From NCBI GenBank assembly GCA_036785705.1, contig JAWUZG010000157.1, forward strand, positions 744,001-808,000: DNA of 64,000 nucleotides, read 5' to 3'. Each line of letters starts with the position of its first letter. Within the stretch, counting starts at the first letter, position 1. Below the pieces are notes generated by a model. The model did not search any database, had not been told where the DNA came from, and was given only the letters and a program-made list of their open reading frames with translations. A program made the position numbers and the translations under genes. Source of the stretch: Acanthornis magna. Its lineage: Eukaryota; Chordata; Aves; Passeriformes; Acanthizidae. Shown piece after piece: positions 60,286-64,000 of this stretch.

Positions 60286-61352
60286 CTGGGGGTCAGAAAA
60301 GATGAAGCTGACATTAGCTACAAGCAACCGCTGGATGGGACTGCAGCTGAAACAAGCAGCAGCTCTCTTTATTTTCTCCTTGCTCCTTCAGCTGAACTTG
60401 CAAAAGTAGTTATTCTGGAAATGGTACAGAGTTGGTATGAAGTTTGAAGTTCCCAACAGCACTCTGTTAGAACGCTGGTCAATGGATTTTCAGAAATGTG
60501 AAATTGTCCCTGGCTATTTCTCAGAATAAAAATGATTTGTGTTAAACAAAAATCAGTATTTTTACCTTAAGCAGAATTGTTTAGCTCTTAGAGAAAACAT
60601 ACCCTATCATAAAATTACACATGAAATTAAGTCTGGTTTGTGTTTTTCCCCTTCTCCTCTATCTTCCCAGCCCACAGTACAGACTCTCTTCCATTACAGG
60701 CCAGCTCTTTACAAACTCACCATTTTTGCTTAGAGACTGAACTTGTTTCATCTTCCAAGGAAAGAACTGAAGGGCAGTGCATGTGTGAGGAGCAGCTGAA
60801 TCACCAGCACACATATCAAACAGAACAGAGTGAAACTGCAGCATATCAGCTTGGGCTAATGGTCTGCCAAGTTCCAACAAATGGATCATGACCAGCCAGT
60901 ACCGTGGTTGGAAGCCAGCCCGGAGAGGAGCTCGGCTCCTGGCAGTGACCACTTCTGGGCAGCAGAGTCCTGTGGAACAGCTGCTCCCCTCACCCCCATC
61001 AGATCCTGCTCCCTTTGGTCTCCTGGTGCACTCTGCTTCCTGCTCACTCCCACACCATTTCCCAGGCAGAGAACTCCAGCGAAGGAGACTGGAGAACTCC
61101 TGAACCAGCAGAGATACCCCCGAACACACTTATCCCCCAAAACAAGGGCATCTTCCACCAGTACAGAAGCATAGGGACAACTTAAACCCCAGGAAATTAG
61201 ATGCATCCCAGCACGCAATGCAGAAGTAGTAACAAGAAACCAGCCCGAGACTCTGATAAATGTCTGGATGATGAACAGGACATCATTTACACAAAATCTC
61301 TTCAAGAGCTCTCTGAGGGACACTGAAACCACACTTCTATTAACTTCCTTAC

Positions 61353-61499
61353 CCTAACTAATTCCTGAGGAAAAGGTCCTCTGGAATTTTCTGGTAGGTC
61401 GACTGAAGGCAAAATCCAGCCTCTCTTCTGCCTCTTCAGAGGGCTGCTGTGCTTGTATTGTTGCCATGGAAATACGATTTCTTCAATTTTCCTTTGGTC
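61353..61499 (-). pseudogene. CDH2-like exon 4 (propeptide end, mature start)
   Basis: 147 bases (49 codons), as in chicken CDH2. It encodes [13 protein letters not shown]…, the furin-type site RQKR, then [20 protein letters not shown]. The mature start of CDH2 is DWVIPP; Trp2, the strand-swap residue, is kept but Asp1 is Gly. Donor AGG/GTAAGG is good; the acceptor (CCTGGGAAAG) has a poor pyrimidine tract. Confidence 0.93.
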
Positions 61500-63338
61500 C
61501 TTTCCCAGGTACAAGATAAAATTAAACACATGTTAGAAGGAGAATTACTAGCAGACATTATAAAGTAACTCAGGTACAATGACATAATTGACTAAAAGGC
61601 TGTCTTTGCTCTGTGTTCATCGAACTGTTTTATTTGCATTCACAGTGCAACTTGAAAATAACCAATATCGTTTACAACTGCACTGCAAAGTTGTAAGAAC
61701 CTTTTCTTTTCTTACTTAACTAGGAGAAGAAAGCGAATTATAAACCATTTATAACATGGCACTACTGCACTACTACATGCATAAACTATTCTGCACTTCC
61801 TGAGAAGTAGTTAATATTTTGCAGAATTTAATAGTATGTCTTGATGTATTTCTCATTAGCTAGAGCTTCAGTTCAGGTAATGTGCTACTGTACACTAAAT
61901 TTAGATCTGGGTGTGCTATAATATAATTTGAGTTCCAAGAGAAGTTTAATACATACTGGTAAGGAATGTCTCAAATATTTATGACCCTACTAAATCCCAC
62001 AGAATTAATGCTGTAATTATTTTAAACCTATGTCAGCCATGATGGATGCAGTAGATGACCCACTTTACACACTGGGTATTAATCTCTGCTGGCTGTCAAC
62101 ATTCCCCTCCTATTCCCTTCTACATCTGCAGTCATTTCATCCTTTGGATGACAGCACACACAGCTAGCTTGCTGAAGGTTGGAAACAGGGCGACGAAAAC
62201 ATTTTCCAAACCTTTTAAAAGAAGAACTTTTTTTAAAATCTAATCAACTACGTCACAGAGTATGAACAGACGCCCAACTGAAGGCCGGATTCCACTACTC
62301 TACATCTTGTTGATGGTAAAGTTACCTGAATAGTGTCTTTGGAATAAACAGGGCATGCTCTGGCACATCTAAGCATCTGCTCCTTTACTACACTTCCATG
62401 AACAAAATGACAATATTTCCATTGTTAAAAACATGCCTTAGCAGATTTAACACAACTGCCAAGTAAGCAAACAAAAAACCGAGGATTATGCAGCAGTGGT
62501 CTCCAGTGTGTTCTCAGGAAAAACATCTTGCATAACCACATTACCTATTTTGACATTATGCCTAAATCTTTAATGTGTACCTATTACAGGTATGTTAATC
62601 TATGAATAAATTTTGTTCTCTGTCTGTAAACTAAGCACTTCTCCTTCACCAAGGAGAAGGCAAGAAACAGCAGGTAACAGGTAATACAACAGGAAAACAG
62701 ACAACCTAATACACTTTTCTAAAGTAAACACATAGCTAATTGCATATTGCTATGTCTGATTTTTGTTACAGTACATGGTTCATCCTATGGCAGCTTCCAG
62801 CAGAGGGAGACTATCTTCCTTACCAAGTAGTGCTGGAATCATGAATAATTTACAATCTCCAATTTGATTATGACGGGACAAGACAAAGCCAACATTCCCT
62901 GCCAGAAGTGCTTTCCTACTTACTGCTGTAAATCTACAGCTCCCATCTAATAAATGTGACTGATGCATCCTATCACAGATTTGTTTATTTTGCAGTTATA
63001 TTTAACCACTTGAATAAATACTGTAATACTTTCTAGCAATTTAAAATAAAGAAATGGTTGTGAGACTTAAATTCAGGTATAAATCTCAAGCTATACAAAC
63101 AAAAAGCTCAAACATAAAGAATCCTGTGTAGTTAAACAGGCATGTCTTCCCAGGCCTTAGCAAAACTACAGAAAAAACAACTATAGAAGTTCCTTCTAAA
63201 GCTCCATCTTTGCATGCACTAGATGTTCATTAATAAGCTGGCTCATGGAGAGGTGCATGACAGGCAGCATTAAACCCCTATTTTTAGGCCTCTTTGTGGA
63301 GATACGTTTGTACAGGCTGCATTTAGCTGTTGTTTTAC
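61500..63338 (-). other. CDH2-like intron 3
   Basis: 1.8 kb, no gene or obvious repeat recognised. Confidence 0.6.
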
Positions 63339-63565
63339 CTTTTCTGAAGCCCCTGGGAAGGCTGGTTCAGGGCTTAGCTTCACTCTCATTTGCCATTCTT
63401 GCTGGGTTTCCTTGTCTTGAGCAGACACAACAAACTCTGTGGGCTCTGCTGAAAGCTGAAAGCTTCGCTCTGCATAGACCACACCATCTTCACCTACTCT
63501 GAAATCTTCTGGCTCACTGCTCCCAAAGTGTATCTTTTTGTTTCCGTCACAGCTTTGAAACCTCA
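63339..63565 (-). pseudogene. CDH2-like exon 3 (prodomain)
   Basis: 227 bases, acceptor TTTTACAG, donor AAG/GTAAAA. It encodes RFQSCDGNKKIHFGSSEPED, FRVGEDGVVYAERSFQLSAE and AQDKETQQEWQMRVKL, closer to chicken than to human CDH2. Exons 1-2 (signal peptide and first propeptide part) are not in the window; they would lie to the right. Confidence 0.95.
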
Positions 63566-64000
63566 CTGTAAAACAGACACAAAAAGACAAACGAAAAAAA
63601 TTTGAAAAAGCTGCCCACTTGAATTCAGTGTGACATTAAACACATTAAGAACGAACTCTAAGGCAGAGATACTTGCTGCTGCTATTATCACATGTGATAA
63701 CATTGTGAGTTAAGACTTGTACTTTAGGGGTCAGTCCACACCACGTAACAATGACATTCTGTGGACTGCTAGGCAGAGATTTTAACCCTAGACAGGAACA
63801 CCCTTCCTCCTACAGATTCACCCCGCTGCCAGCAAGAAAACCAGCTCCTTCCATGTCCTGTGGTACCTCTCAGTTGGTTGCCAGTTGATGGCTGCAGGGA
63901 TTTGCACCTCAAGCCTTGCAAAGATCCAGTCAAGCCAATTCATTAAAAACACTCAAAAAATTTAATTACACTGTAACCACAACTGCAAACACAACCATGC
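63566..64000 (-). other. CDH2-like intron 2 (part)
   Basis: Sequence upstream of exon 3 to the window edge. In other vertebrates intron 2 is very long, so absence of exons 1-2 here is expected. Confidence 0.6.

Overview
The window looks like genomic DNA from a passerine (songbird). The evidence is avian CR1 LINEs, ERVK/ERVL-type LTRs of the kinds seen in songbirds, an OR14-clade olfactory receptor, MHC class II beta exons of passerine type, bird-type C2H2 zinc-finger genes, and a cadherin whose residues match bird N-cadherin. All family identifications come from reading the sequence; no database search was run.

Positions 1-21.1 kb are GC-rich, rearranged accessory DNA. Three related C2H2 zinc-finger (ZNF) genes lie here: one on + (6188-7262) and two in tandem on - (11983-12856 and 15838-16906). 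Each has a short start exon and a long finger exon. CpG-rich blocks at about 2.75-4.75 kb and 18.8-19.6 kb carry three related non-coding exons with splice donors, probably the ZNF 5' ends. Mixed in are orphan MHC class II beta exons (signal-peptide exon at 4653-4723; broken exon 2 copies at 7715-7924 and 15110-15335), a broken OR14 receptor fused to an LTR (9802-10500), a two-finger ZNF remnant (2565-2765), paired LTR copies and two large minisatellites built on an ACTGGGA-type unit. Much of this is a duplicated ZNF plus MHC module, once in tandem and once inverted. A 1.39-kb solo LTR with a 5-bp target-site duplication (19746-21137) ends the block.

From about 22.4 kb to the right edge the window is AT-richer and holds one large minus-strand locus: exons 3-16, the 3' UTR and all introns between them of a CDH2 (N-cadherin) copy. 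The 14 exons total 2552 bases, keep bird/mammal exon lengths and keep one reading frame across all 13 junctions. It nevertheless carries a TGA stop and a lost splice donor in exon 5, a lost acceptor at exon 14, a weakened donor at exon 10, and many changes at residues that are nearly invariant in vertebrate N-cadherin. It is an unprocessed, recently decaying or relaxed CDH2 paralog, not the essential CDH2. Its introns contain a deleted ERV with a truncated 5' LTR, a CR1 split by two related solo LTRs with perfect 6-bp target duplications, a three-copy 92-bp tandem repeat and several microsatellites.

Nothing here forms an operon or pathway. The interest lies in genome structure: a large CDH2 segmental duplicate beside a ZNF/MHC/OR accessory block. 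That setting suggests a repeat-rich, poorly assembled compartment such as the MHC periphery, the W chromosome or the songbird germline-restricted chromosome. Which of these applies cannot be decided from the sequence alone.
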